Positions 45,611 through 57,099 of a stretch of 64,000 nucleotides of DNA are shown here, in pieces. Position numbers and translations under genes: made by a program. Within the stretch, counting starts at the first letter, position 1. The number at the start of each line of letters is the position of its first letter. The notes beneath the pieces were generated by a model. That model worked only from the letters and a program-made list of their open reading frames with translations, searched no databases and was not told the DNA's origin. Origin of the DNA: Magnolia sinica (lineage: Eukaryota > Streptophyta > Magnoliopsida > Magnoliales > Magnoliaceae); assembly GCF_029962835.1 (NCBI RefSeq), contig NC_080584.1, forward strand, positions 81,434,862 through 81,498,861. Reading direction: 5' to 3'.

Positions 45611-48000
45611 GACTATTGGGGAACTGCGGAAGCACACATAAACAAATCACGCACTTATGCAACTCTGTGCGTGCGCTCGATGGAACGTCGATGGCATCGA
45701 ACACCTTCGATGACATCAAGTAGTAACACCAAAACGTTCCAGCAATCAACATAGATTTTTTAGATTTTTCTGATGGCATCGAGCATCTGTTGATGGCATT
45801 TACAAATTTAAGACATCAACAATAATATCCACCATGTCTTGAATCTTCATTCTTCACAACTCCTTATTATCATCTCTAATTACGCCTTGCATCATAGCTC
45901 CACCATCGCTTATCATGCACACTTCATCTTCCATTTACACATTCGCTAGCCTAAAGAAGTTGCACAGAACTTTAACTTCTCTATGGGAACCACCTTAATA
46001 AGCGTGTCAGCCGGATTCATGCTTGTGTGAATCTTCTTTATAGTCACACCTCCTTTCTCAAGCACCTGTCGGATAAAAATGATGACGCGCATCAATATGT
46101 TTAGCACGTGAGTGATAAACAGAATTCTTAGCGAAATTGATTGCGCTTTCACTATCATAATTAACTAACACGACCTTCTATTGAAGCTCCAATTGATTTA
46201 TCATCCCCCTTAACCAAATGCTTTCTTTGAACACTTCTGTCACCGTCATACACTCAGTTTCGGTCGTGGAAAGAACCATTGCAGATTAAAGCTTTGATAT
46301 CCAATTGATCGTTCCACCCGTTAACACAAACAAGTAACTGGAAGTCAACCTTCTACTATCCATACTGCCCGCGTAATCAAAATCCACATAACTTACTACC
46401 TTGTCCCTTGATTTCTTGCCTCCTAATATTTCTTGTCGGGATTAGACATAAGATGTAGTCCTGCGTATCTCGAATGTATCGAAGTAGCCATTTCATTGCC
46501 TCCTAATATTTCTTGTCGGGATTAGACATATATCTACTAACAACACCCACTACTAATAAAATATCCGATCTTGTATAGACCATGGCATACATCAAGCTAC
46601 CAATTGCGCTCGAATTATGCGCACGAGACATAACCTGATTTTCTTCATTTTTTAAGACACTGTTCAGAAGATAGCTTAAAATGAGTAGTGTGAAGAACGC
46701 TGACTAGCTTTGCCTTGCCCATCACATATTTCTTCAATACCTTCTCACGGTATTCAGCCTGAGATAACTATAGTCTGCTCTTTTTTTCTTTTTTTTTTGT
46801 CTTTGTGTATGTCAATGTCGAGAATTCTCTTTACAGCCTTCAGATCTTTCATCTTAAATGTCCCTGAAAGTCGAGTCTTCAGTATGTCGATCTCAGACAT
46901 GCTATGACTGACGATAAACATGTCATCAACATACAATATCAAGATAATAAATTTTTCATTATTTAGTGTCTTATAATAGACACAATGATCATACTCACTC
47001 CTGATAAATCTTTGACTCACTATGAAAGAATCAAATTTCTTATACCATGCCTTTGCAACTGTTTTAGGTCGTACAACGAACTCTTCATCTTGCAAACAAT
47101 GTTCTATACCCCTTGTATTTCGAAACTTTCTAGTTGTTTTATGTAAATATGTTTTTCCAATTCTCCATGCAAGAAGGAAGTATTAACATCCATTTGTTCC
47201 AACTCATTATCGTATTAGGTAACTAGCACCAACATGAATATGATAGATACTTGTTTCACCACAGGCGCGGATATCTTAGTGAAGTCGATGCCTTCTTTTT
47301 AAGTATATCCCTTAGCTACCAACTTTGCCTTGTATCTATTTCATTTATTCTCGAAGATTCACTTACACCCGATCACTTTTCGGCTGAAGGGAAGCTCCAC
47401 CAGCTCTCATGTTTCGTTCTTGTATAAGGAGTCCATCTTATCATCCATCGTTGTTTTTCAATTTTCGACATCTAACTTATCAAAAGCTTCCTGAAAGAGT
47501 AAATGGATCCCCATAATCTATAACGATGGCAAATGCAACATTTGAATCATCCTTGTATCTCGTCTATAACTTGCGATCTCTCGACTGATTTCTTCTCCTA
47601 GGTGTCTATTCCACCTGCTCTTGTACCTCTGTTTACAACTCAGTATCAACTTGTGTCTTATTTCTGTCTAATTAAAAGTCCACAACTAATTTTTCTACTT
47701 CCATGTTTTTATCCTTACGGAATATGGATCCTTCGTCGAATTTGACGTCACGACTAAGGATGATTTTCCACGTGACCCGGCTATATAACCTATACCCTTT
47801 CACACCAATACCATTGCCGACAAAGACATACTTTTTACTCGTTTGGTCCAGCTTATCTTTCTCAATTGACGGTACATGAGAGTAAGTGTCGCAACTAAAT
47901 ACACCACACTTCCTATGAAATTTTATAATCAATAGTCATTGAAGGGGATCAATTCACCAAGTAACAAGTTGTGTTAATAGTCTTAGTCCACAATTTCTTT
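45611..48000 (-). mobile_element. Broken Copia retrotransposon (Tork/TNT1-like)
   Basis: On the minus strand: integrase C-terminal type text at 47672-47932 (YVFVGNGIGVKGYRLYS), reverse transcriptase at 46754-47095 (LYVDDMFIVS motif), RNase H tail at 45946-46060 (HTSMNPADTLIKVVP), then LTR-like DNA at 45611-45900 related to 11640-12180. Order and wording are those of plant Copia pol. Many breaks; a fossil. It lies at the end of the duplicated F-box flank. Confidence 0.85.
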
Positions 48001-48009
48001 GTGCATACC

Positions 48010-48511
48010 TTTCACCGTAGGTAAGGTTTTTATTTATACCCTCTTAAGACCTCTTCCGTATCTGGTAATGAGTCTGCCATGTAGGTGCATATCACACAAG
48101 GGATATTCCCCTAGGTACATGGTGATATCTTTAGTGAAGATCTCGGAGAGGTAATCCTTTTTGTATACTGAGAAGATCTCCCAGTTGTCGGTATCTGAGG
48201 AAGTCATGGTTGACAGCTGATACTGAGCTCTAATTCATATTGGTTGAGGTCTCGCAGACTCATCCTAATGGTCTCCGAGGTTAGGGCCTCTAATAAAGGT
48301 CGGGTCAGTACTTGTAGTCGTTGCTTGGTCATGACAGTGAAATGTTAAATAAGTGACTGAGGCCATCGCTCATGGTTGGTGTTCGGGTTGGTTGCGAAGG
48401 TTATGCTCGATAGTCGAGACTGAGCTCTTACCGACCTCCTCATCTGAGCTACCTGCCTTGTCGTTTCTATCTCATTCTAGTTGTTTGGTGAGTCCGATTT
48501 TACCCATAACA
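48010..48511 (+). mobile_element. LTR fragment ending TTTTACCCATAACA
   Basis: The 3' part (TGCCTTGTCGTTTCTATCTC ... GGTGAGTCCGATTTTACCCA) looks like the end of a plant LTR with a CA terminus at 48511. The 160-codon frame crossing it and the next MITE is not a gene. Lineage not assigned. Confidence 0.4.
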
Positions 48512-48715
48512 AGCCCTAAGAAGGTTTTAACGATGATAAACATTCTCCTTACTATTACTTTATGTGGTGTGGTCTACCCGAGCTTTGGATATACCATTAA
48601 CGAGCAAACATTCTCCTTTTTTCGGGTTGATGACCTAAATGATTTTACTAACGGCATGGATCGGTGTGGATGTAATACAAACACGGCATTGAGGTCGGTG
48701 GTGTGTCACCGACGC
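48512..48715 (+). mobile_element. Foldback MITE M1 fragment
   Basis: Right-arm words: CCCTAAGAAGGTTTTAACG, TATGTGGTGTGGTCTACC, GAGCTTTGGATATACC, AACGGCATGGATCGGTGTGG. Confidence 0.55.
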
Positions 48716-48718
48716 CGA

Positions 48719-49138
48719 GGTGAGACCCTAGACTCACACAAGGGGGTATCGTCCTTACTGTGGGGCCACCTTGATATATGTATTGTATATCCACTCCGTC
48801 CATACATTTGTAAAGATCATTTTAGGATATTATGACAAAAATAAAGCAAATCCAATTATCAGGTGGACCATACCATATGAAACAATCGTGATCGAAGGCC
48901 CTACCATTAAAAACTTCTTAAGATGCACCTTGTTTCCACAATGTTTATTTTAGTTCACCTAAGCTTGGATGAAGGGAAAAAAAAAATATATATCAACTTC
49001 ATCTAAAACTTTTGTGGATCTGCTTATTTTTGGATTAATGCCTAAAATGATCTTTAAAAATGGATGGAAAATATAAATGTAGAATACATACATGTGGATC
49101 CCATGGTAAAGGGTCGAACCTGAGTCAGGAGTCTCACC
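48719..49138 (+). mobile_element. Foldback MITE M1
   Basis: Outer ends GGTGAGACCCTAGACTCA and, inverted, TGAGTCAGGAGTCTCACC. Inner ends GTGGGGCCACCTTGATATAT and ATACATACATGTGGATCCCA. The interior is shortened in the right arm. Confidence 0.82.
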
Positions 49139-49639
49139 TAACGTTTAAGATAAATCCACTTTATTCATTCATTTTGAGAGATCATTTTAGAACATGTAAT
49201 CAAAATTAAGACGGATCTAAGAGTCAAGTGGGCCATACAAGAGGAAAAATTGGGAAAGAAATTTCTACCATTGAAACCTTCTTCGACTCCACTTTGATAT
49301 TTATATGAAATCCAAACCAATCATAATGTCATTCCCATTAAAATGAATTGAAAACACAAAAAAAAAAAAAAAAAAAAAAAAAAACATAGCCTGATACAAA
49401 ACTTTTGTGGTCACACGATAAACAATGGACAATGGTTGCTGATTTCCCACTATTTTCTGTCATGTGGCCCAATTCAGCCTTAGATCCCAATCAATTTTGG
49501 TCACATGTACTAAAACGAACTCGAAAAACAAAGACGCGTACATTCCATCAAATAGGAAGCCGATTGAAAACACAAGTGGGCTATGCAATAGGAAACGGTG
49601 GGAATCATTACCTATATTGAAACATTTCACTTTATCCGG

Positions 49640-50402
49640 TTTTTTTTTTTTTTTTTTTTTTTTTTTGGTTTTTCACATGCACACACATACCCCCACACAC
49701 TCACATCGTAGTGGAATTTCACCACCTATGGGTACCCAAAGGTGTTGAAACTAGGGTTGAAAGTTGGGCGGGTCGGGTCGGGTTGGGTTGCCCAACCCTA
49801 ACCAAACCCAACCTCAGGTTAGGAATTCTTAACCCAAGCCCAACCCAAGCTGGCTTGGTCGGGTTAGTCGGGTCTATACATGTTAATATTTTCATTATTA
49901 CATTAGTTTATTATACTTCAATATAGGACTTATTTTTTGCATCTATGATTTTATTAATTATATATATGATTATTCATTGTAAAGAATTTTTTTTTTTTTT
50001 TTTTTTTAAACAAGTTAAAATATAGGACAACTACTCCTTTAAAAGTCATGTAGCATAGCCTACGATCTATTTGGGAGAGATAAATCCGGCATATCTTGTT
50101 AGCTTGAGTCATTGAAAATGACTTGGACAAATGAGACCCAACATCACTAGCGTGCCTTCGACACAAACGATCCACACTCAATTATAATTTATAAGTAACT
50201 TATATATTGATTGGGTTTGAGTTTGGTCCGGCAACCCAAACTCCACCCAAGTTTTATCGGGATAGTGTTTGCACAGGCCAAGCTTGAGATCAGACCGATA
50301 CATCGTACTCAAGACCAACCCAATATCGGGTCGGTGGGTTACAACCCACCTAACTTTCAGCCCTAATTGAAACTCTTGAGAGTCTACCACCGAGCAAGAG
50401 AC
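49640..50402 (-). mobile_element. SINE copy 3, interrupted by a hAT-like MITE
   Basis: T28 (the A-tail) at 49640-49667, core ACTCACATCGTAGTGGAATT and GTGTTGAAAC at 49742-49751 on the left. AACTCTTGAGAGTCTACCACC and CGAGCAAGAG follow on the right of the insertion. Same family as 7501. Confidence 0.8.
49752..50365. mobile_element. hAT-like MITE, copy 1, 8-bp target duplication
   Basis: It starts TAGGGTTGAAAGTTGGGCGG and ends CCACCTAACTTTCAGCCCTA, an inverted pair. Flanks GTTGAAAC (49744-49751) and ATTGAAAC (50366-50373) match at 7 of 8 bases, the hAT duplication length. The interior matches 56169-56775. Confidence 0.85.
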
Positions 50403-50700
50403 CTTATAAACGGTTTGGATGACGTATAAACATTAAGGGGGCAAGGGATGTTTCAACGGTCGGATTTTTTTCTCCAGTATTTACTATCCCTGTAGCCCAC
50501 TTAAGTTTTGAATCAGCGTTATTTTCCCTGTAGCCTACTTAAGTTTTGGATCAGCATTATTTTTTATGAAACGTCTCGAAAAAAGAGCTCACAAAACGAC
50601 GTGACGGATGAATTTCGGTGAAAACGCTTTAGCAGGAAAGCCACGTCGTAGTCAGCTTCCTACTCCCACGTGGATTGCGTCCTACCCCGCCGGTCTTCAG

Positions 50701-51152
50701 ATCGGAACGGGCAGCAGTTTTGAGTGGCCACCGTGATGTATGGGTCTTATCCACACCGTCCAGTCAATTTTTTCCGTTCATTTTAAGTTATAAGACTAAA
50801 AATGAGGCAGATCAAATGCTCAAATGTGCTATACAATAAGGATTAAACTCTTATAGTTGAAAACTTCTTGGAGGCACAAAATTTTTGTACGTAGCTAATA
50901 TTTATTCTTTGCTGTTTATCGTTTAAGTAACTTTATGAATAGTTTGGATGGCGAATAAAAATCACGGTGGGCTCTTGAAAAGTTCCAATGGTTAGCATCA
51001 TTATCACCGCTGCTTCCTGTGGTGTGGCCCAATTGAATCTTGCATGTAACTTATTTTAGGACTTATACGTTAAAATGATAGGAAAAAATCGATTAACGGT
51101 GTGACTAAGACCCATACATCACGGTGGCTATTCAAAGCTGCTGGAGCTCCGA
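50701..51152 (-). mobile_element. Foldback MITE M1, complete arms
   Basis: The left end GGAACGGGCAGCAGTTTTGA pairs with CAAAGCTGCTGGAGCTCC at the right. Inner ends are GGCCACCGTGATGTATGGGT and ACCCATACATCACGGTGGC. The next copy starts inside its right flank. Confidence 0.85.
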
Positions 51153-51545
51153 ATGGCTACTGCCATGTATGGTTTTATCCTTACAATTCACCCTGTTTTC
51201 ATATAATTTCATGTATGGGTTTCATTGATACCGTTCATCCATTTTTTTCATATAATTTCAAGCTATAGGCCGAAAATTGAGGTAAATCAAAGACAATGAT
51301 ACAGCACACAGTAGGGATTAAATTCTTACAGTTGAAAACTTCATGAAGCCATAGAAGTTTTGAATCCACCCGGTATTTGTGTTTTTCCTTGACGTTGGGC
51401 CTTAGAAAATTTTCGAGATCAGGTGTCACTATCACCACAGCTTCCTGTGGTGTGGTCCACTTGAGCCTTATTTCTGCCTCCTATTTGGGATCATGATCCG
51501 AAAAAACGAATGTACAATGTAGATGAAAATATACATCATGATGGC
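51153..51545 (-). mobile_element. Foldback MITE M1, rearranged copy
   Basis: It opens with two partial left termini (CCATGTATGGTTTTATCC; CATGTATGGGTTTCATTGAT), then GTAGGGATTAAATTCTTACA, and ends AAATATACATCATGATGGC. It joins the tandem array directly. Confidence 0.7.
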
Positions 51546-52950
51546 CTACCTTGATCATATGTTGTATATCCACTCTGACCTTCCATTTTTACAGCACATT
51601 TTATTACATGGTTACAAAATTTAAATATATGAAATTTTAAGGTGGATCACACCACCAAAAACGGTAAGTATTGAACATTCACCATTAAAACTTCCTAAGG
51701 CCCACTGTAACCATATCTGTAATGTTAATTTTCCATCCAATACCTTGATAAGGTCAAGCAGAACTGGATGAAGGGAAAGTAAAAATATTAGCTTGATCCA
51801 AAACTTTTGTGACCTTTTAATTCTCATTCATTCCTTTTTCAGTGTTGTGGTCAATCAGAACATGGTTACAAAATTGTATATCCACTCTGACCTTCCGTTC
51901 TTACAATACATTTTATTACATGGTTACAAAATTTAAATATATGATAATTTAAGGTGGACCATACCACGAGAAACAGTGATGATTGAACGTTTATCATTAA
52001 AACTTCCTCAAGCCTACTTTAATCATATCTATAATGTTAATTTTCCATCCAATACGTTGATAAGGTCAAACATAACTGGATGAAAGGAAAGTAAAAATAT
52101 TAGCTTGATCCAAAACTTTTGTGACCTTTTAATTCTCATTCGTTACTTTTTTCAGTGTTGTGGTTAACCAGAACATGGTTACAAAATTGTATTTCCACTC
52201 CGGCCTTCCATTCTTACAGCACATTTTATTACATGGTTATAAAATTTAAATATATGAAAATTTAAGGTGGACCATACCATGAGAAACAGTGAGGATTGAA
52301 CGTTTATCATTAAAACTTCCTCAAGCCCACTTTAATCATATCTATAATGTAAATTTTCCATCCAATACGTTGATAAGGTCAAACAGAACTGGATGAAGGG
52401 AAAGTAAAAATATTAGCTTGACCCAAAACTTTCGTGACCTTTTAATTCTCATTCGTTGCTTTTTCCAGTGTTGTGGTCAACTAGATCATGGTTACAAAAT
52501 CGTATATCCACTCCGACCTTCCGTTTTTACAGCACATTTTATTACATGGTTACAAAATTTAAATATATGAAAATTTAAGGTGGACCATACCATAAGAAAC
52601 AGTGATGATTGAACGTTTATCATTAAAACTTCCTCAAGCCTACTTTAATCATATCTATAATGTTAATTTTCCATCCAATACGTTGATAAGGTCAAACATA
52701 ACTGGATGAAAGGAAAGTAAAAATATTAGCTTGATCCAAAACTTTTGTGACCTTTTAATTCTCATTCATTACTTTTTCCAGTGTTGTGGTAAAAAAGAAC
52801 GTTTTATTTTCTTATATTTTTGAAAAACATCCTTTAATGATCTAAAAAAAGATATGGACGGCTTGGATATGAAAAAAAATCATCATTATGGGCCCCACGC
52901 GGTAAGGGTAACAACCACTGAGCTGTTGCCCGACTAACAGCTAATCCGCT
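51546..52950 (+). repeat. Four-unit tandem array (312-313 bp) grown inside a foldback MITE
   Basis: GTATATCCACTC-type unit starts lie at 51564, 51876, 52189 and 52502. Each unit runs through TTACATGGTTACAAAATTT, AAGGTGGACCATACCA, CATTAAAACTTCCT, CATCCAATACGTTGATAAGG and TTGATCCAAAACTTTTGTGA to CAGTGTTGTGGT. Units 2-4 are closer to each other than to unit 1. ACATGGTTACAAAATT occurs twice per complete unit, once inside and once at each junction. After 52793 the array returns to an ordinary MITE right arm (GATATGGACGGCTTGGATATG ... ATGGGCCCCACGCGG), ending near 52950, just upstream of F-box B. Confidence 0.9.
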
Positions 52951-53049
52951 CTCATGTTTATTATTATTGTTGTTGTTTTTCCCATCCGTACCAGTTCCCT
53001 GCGATTTAGGGATTTTTCTCTTTCTCCTCTTCTCGTTTTTCACGACTCC

Positions 53050-53064
53050 ATGGACATGAACTGA
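53050..53064 (+). promoter_or_regulatory. Conserved 4-codon upstream ORF in the leader of F-box B
   Basis: ATGGACATGAACTGA (M-D-M-N-stop) precedes the leader intron. Copy C has ATGGCCATGAACTGA at the matching place (62093-62107). Confidence 0.5.
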
Positions 53065-53100
53065 GGTTTGATCTCCACAGCGCGATGGAATCAGGTTTTG

Positions 53101-53164
53101 GTAAGCATTCAATTTCTTCTTCTTATTCCTTTACAAATCAATCTGATTGAGAGGATTTTCTCAG
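53101..53164 (+). other. Leader intron of F-box B (64 nt)
   Basis: Donor GTAAGC and acceptor TTTTCTCAG bound a T-rich 64-nt segment. Copy C has an intron of the same length at 62158-62221; copy A has 73 nt at 39135-39207. Confidence 0.55.
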
Positions 53165-53245
53165 AACTGAATCCTCAAACCCTACCTCCAATCGGACTGA
53201 ACTAGTTCAATCCACATCGATTAGGGCGAAAGTTAGAAGAACTAA

Positions 53246-55725
53246 ATGGAGGATCATTCCCGTCGATTGAGGAGTCATCAGTCTCAGAAGAAGAAATCCA
53301 TAGAGAAAACTAATGACAGAATCAGCGAACTACCTGATGCTGTCCTTCATTACATCCTTTCCATGATGCCTATGAAATTCATAGTAAGAACAAGCATTCT
53401 GTCAAGGAGATGGAGAGACTTGTGGAAACCCATCTGGGCTTATTCCACTTCTCTCGATTTTGGTGCTGAATTCACCACTGGCCAAACCCGCGAAGCATTC
53501 GTGGCTACTGTCAACCTATATCTACAACTCCACAAAGGGAAGGAGATCCAGATGCTTCGTTTCTCGTTCATTCCGTGCAATCTGCCAGATGCTGAGAAAT
53601 GGATCGAATTCGCAGTAGCAAAACGAGTTAAGGAGCTTCATATCGACTTTGGTCAGACCATATATTTTATTGCATTCAAACCTGAGCCTTATGAATTGCT
53701 TAACTCCATCTTTAATTGTGATTCTATAACCTATTTAAATTTGAGTCGCTGCGATTTCTGCTTGCCATTGGATTTCAAAGGTTACACCTACCTCAAAAAG
53801 CTCCACCTAAGTTTTGTTAGAGTTACAGATGCCCTGTTTGAAAGCATGCTTGCAAATTGCCCGCTTTTGGAGGAATTGAGTTTAAGGGATTGTCGTCGTC
53901 TGACTCGTGTCAAGGTTTCTGCCCCGGATCTGCCACTTAAGAGTTTGACAGTGGTCGACTGTTGGGATGCCCGTGAGATTGAGATTTTTGCTCCAAACCT
54001 CCGGTCATTCCGTTTCTATGGTAGTTTTATTCATATATCTTTCAAGAACATTTCGAGCTTGGTGGATGTCCTGGTTAATGGGATATGTAGGAGGGGTTAC
54101 GAACGCGACCTTCATTGGATTACAGTTCTATGCCGTCTTGAACATGTCAAGATTCTAACATTATGTAATGTCTCACTTGAGGTACGTGTTCATTCCTACT
54201 CTTCTATGAAATTCTTACAGTTTTGATTTGTGCCACAGAAATCTCTACAAGCGTTCTTAAGATATTGAACCACATCAGGTGGGCCGCACCTTGTAGATGT
54301 CCCGGCTGAAAATCATTCCGTTCGACTGTCGGTTGGGCTTCAAATGTAGGAAACATTCCACGGTTTAAAAAAAAAAATAAAATGAAAGAAAGAAAGAAAG
54401 AAAAGAAAAGAAAAATGCTAATGAGTGGACCGGCCTGAAATTTTTTGCCAGGTCATCTACATTGTGGGACCGACCTGAACTAATGTATGGTGCCAGAAGT
54501 GTGGATTAGGGATGGCATCACTTTTTGATAATGTGACTTTTATGTTACTAAAGTCTTTCTTTTGATCTGCACAGTATATAGGCTTAGCAGAGCAATATAG
54601 ACGTGAAGAATTGCCTATTACATTCCGCAATTTGCAAGAATTGCAGCTGTTGATGAATTGGTATGCTGGTGGATCTCTGGCCAGCACATATAGCTTCTTC
54701 AAAAACTGTCCATGTCCTCGTCTAGAGAAGCTTTTCATTGAAGTAAGTCTTCTTATGCTCACACTGTTTTTTCAGTTCCTGTTTAATTTCTTTGAAGAGT
54801 TTCAGCTGACATCCTAGCCATAAATGAGACGTGCTTTACTTATAGATTGACCTGGTGCAAAAATCAATCAGGCCAATCAATTCATCAGGTGGGCCACAAA
54901 TGTCCTTTGTTTTTGTATGTGTGCCTGGTCATCTGCACACTGGGTTGTTGGTATAATGGCCATGAATGCCTGTAAATTTACTTTGGTGGTAGTCATGAGT
55001 TACATAGGACGTAATTTAATCTTTCTTAGTTATTTGTCATCGAGGGAAAAACAATGGTGGTTACAGATTGTTTATGCTATAAAATAGGTCTGTGGGAACT
55101 CATGGATACCACCAAAAAAACATAGCAAGGTTCATAGAAAAACCCAATTGACAATTAGTGATTAGTCTTCCTGCAACACGGATCACCTCGTCAGGGCTTC
55201 GATTTCATCAAAGCATCATGGGCCCACCTGATGCGCAGCCAGGATGTGATTTTCAGTTTAGCAAATCTCATTTTGAATACTCCCTTCTCTCAGTGCTGCT
55301 TATTTATGCTCTTTTTGGTTTTCAATGCGAATTTGAAGCTTCCATCTGCCAACGAGGACCCCTCTCAAAGAGACTACCAGTGGGAGAGACTCCGGACTAA
55401 CTCTCTACCGATTATGTTTGATCATCTGAAGGTGATAAAAATGAATGGTTTTAGAGGGCTCAAGGATGAAATGCTGTTGGTGAAATTTTTCTTAGAGAAG
55501 GCCATTGTACTAGAGTCTTTGGTTTTGGTAGCTCCTCAGGAAGGAGTCTTCAACATGAAGAAGGATTCTGCATCGGAGTCTAAATCTGTTAATCGTCTTC
55601 GCAAGCTGCTATTGACTTTAGCAAAGGTATCATCATCTGATGCTCAAATATTAGTATCTGAATCTTCAGAAGATGATGGTGCTTTAGCCCCAACGCATCT
55701 TGAAGTTTACCACCGTAAGGGGTAG
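53246..55725 (+). CDS. F-box/FBD/LRR-repeat protein, copy B (intact)
   Basis: Three exons: 53246-54181, 54575-54742, 55339-55725, all phase 0, giving 496 residues, the usual size for plant F-box/FBD/LRR proteins. Splice sites are GTACGT/GCACAG and GTAAGT/TTGAAG. The F-box is at residues ~27-65 (ISELPDAVLHYILSMMPMKF ... RRWRDLW) and would bind SKP1 in an SCF ubiquitin ligase. LRR-like strands run ~100-312 (LNLSRCDFCLPLDFKGYTYL, MLANCPLLEELSLRDCRRLT). The FBD part is in exon 3 (MFDHLKVIKMNGFRGLKDEM, LEKAIVLESLVLVAP). Substrate unknown. The start is chosen because A and C share the flanking text and C starts with ATGGAG at the same point. A 51-bp-period duplication overlaps the stop region. It is the only intact member of the tandem cluster. 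Confidence 0.92.
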
Positions 55726-55807
55726 GTTTGTCGCAATGGAGTATATTTTCTTTAAGGTTGGGCCCGTAAGGGGTAGGTTTGTCGCAATGGAGTATATTTT
55801 CTTTAAG
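55713..55807 (+). repeat. Direct duplication spanning the stop codon of F-box B
   Basis: CCGTAAGGGGTAGGTTTGTC and the rest of a 44-bp stretch at 55713-55756 recurs exactly at 55764-55807 (period 51). The first copy holds the TAG stop, so the second lies in the 3' UTR. Confidence 0.9.
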
Positions 55808-56168
55808 TTTGGGTTTGGTGATTCTACATGATATTGGCCAAGATTCTCAGTTAAGAGAATTTGGGCCCATGGTTTGTAATGTAGGATCCCTTCTCAGAAA
55901 TGAAAATCGAGTATCATGTACGAAGCCATATATTTTGAATCCTGTAATTCATGTGTTTCTAAATTCTGATTCTGTACTGCCTTTGTTTGTAAGCTCTGTT
56001 TGCACACCACCCATTAGTCTGATTATCTCTGAGCTTCGCAGTTTTTGTGATGTGGTCCATTCATGGATGTTCGCAGGTAGTTGGAACTACATTAATGATT
56101 AAAAGTCAGATTAAGAGTCAGATTGACCCCAGAAAAAGGGAGTATATGGTAATCGTTTCATTATATAT

Positions 56169-56775
56169 TAGGGCTGAAAGTTAGGTTGGGTTTGTGCCCA
56201 ACCCAACCCAACCCAACCCAACCCAACCTCACGTTGGGAATTCTCAACCCAAGCGCAACCCATGCGAGCTTGGTCGGGTGGATACATGCTAATATTTTCG
56301 TTATTACATTAGTCTATTATATTTTAAATATATGTCTTATTTTTTCTACCTATGATTTTATTAATTATATATGTAGTTATTTATAGTAAAGAACTTCATT
56401 TTTTTTTTTCTAAACAAACAGGCTAAAATATAGTACTCTTCCTTTAAAAGTTGTGTTGTGTAGCACCCGATCTATTTGGGAGAGAGAAATCCGACGTATA
56501 TTGTTAGCTTGAGTCATTGGAAATGATGTGCGCCAATGAAACCCGATGGCACTGGAATTTCTTGTGCATTCAACACAGCGACGATTTTACAAGTTATTTA
56601 TTGATTGTGTTTGGGTTGGGTTGGGCAACCTGATACCTCAACCCAAGCCCAATCCAAGTTTTATCTGTTGGTGTTTGTATAGTCCAAACTCGAGACTGAA
56701 CCCAATACATCCTGCCTGAGCCCAACGCAATGTCGGGGCGACGGTCAGGTTAAACCCACCCGACTTTCAGCCCTA
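56169..56775. mobile_element. hAT-like MITE, copy 2
   Basis: It starts TAGGGCTGAAAGTTAGGTTG and ends CCACCCGACTTTCAGCCCTA. The interior matches 49752-50365 (TGATTTTATTAATTATATAT, GATCTATTTGGGAGAGA, TTGTTAGCTTGAGTCATTG). A run of CCAACCCAAC words follows the left end. Flanking target duplication is unclear (AT-rich). Confidence 0.85.
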
Positions 56776-56799
56776 ATATGTATATTGATTGGGGCTCAC

Positions 56800-57055
56800 T
56801 CAACTGCTTGGATAAATATTTTATGTTCACTTTCATCTTGATGAGATCATATTATGAATGGGTTGGATGGCATATAAACATCATGGTGGGTCCTAGCAAG
56901 GTTTCAATTTTGAGCATTTCTGTTTCCACCTTTTCTTTTGGTGTGGCCCACTTGTGTTTTAGATCTGCCAATTTTATGTGAAAGCTCTAATCTGACCTGG
57001 GGTAACTGATGGACAGAGTGGATATCACATAGAGATCCCGGTGGGCCCCACAGCT
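56800..57055 (-). mobile_element. Foldback MITE M1 fragment
   Basis: Centre and right arm are present (TATGAATGGGTTGGATGGC, TTTTGGTGTGGCCCACTTG, ACAGAGTGGATATCACATAG, CCGGTGGGCCCCAC); the left arm is missing. Confidence 0.7.
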
Positions 57056-57099
57056 TTTTTCAAGCCCCACGTGAAACGTGTGAGGTTGTTTTAATAATG

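Larger units (their letters stand above)
49150..50580 (+). mobile_element. Foldback MITE M1 copy split by a SINE (nested)
   Basis: MITE text at 49150-49639 (CATTTTGAGAGATCATTTTA ... AACTTTTGTGGTCACACG, with an A27 tract at 49358-49384) resumes at 50403 (ACGGTTTGGATGACGTATAA, ATGTTTCAACGGTCGG). The gap is filled by the SINE 49640-50402, itself split by a hAT-like MITE. Confidence 0.65.

Noticed and set aside
48353-48835. 160-codon plus-strand frame
   Set aside because: It runs across an LTR end and two MITE pieces, so it is a chance frame over mobile DNA.
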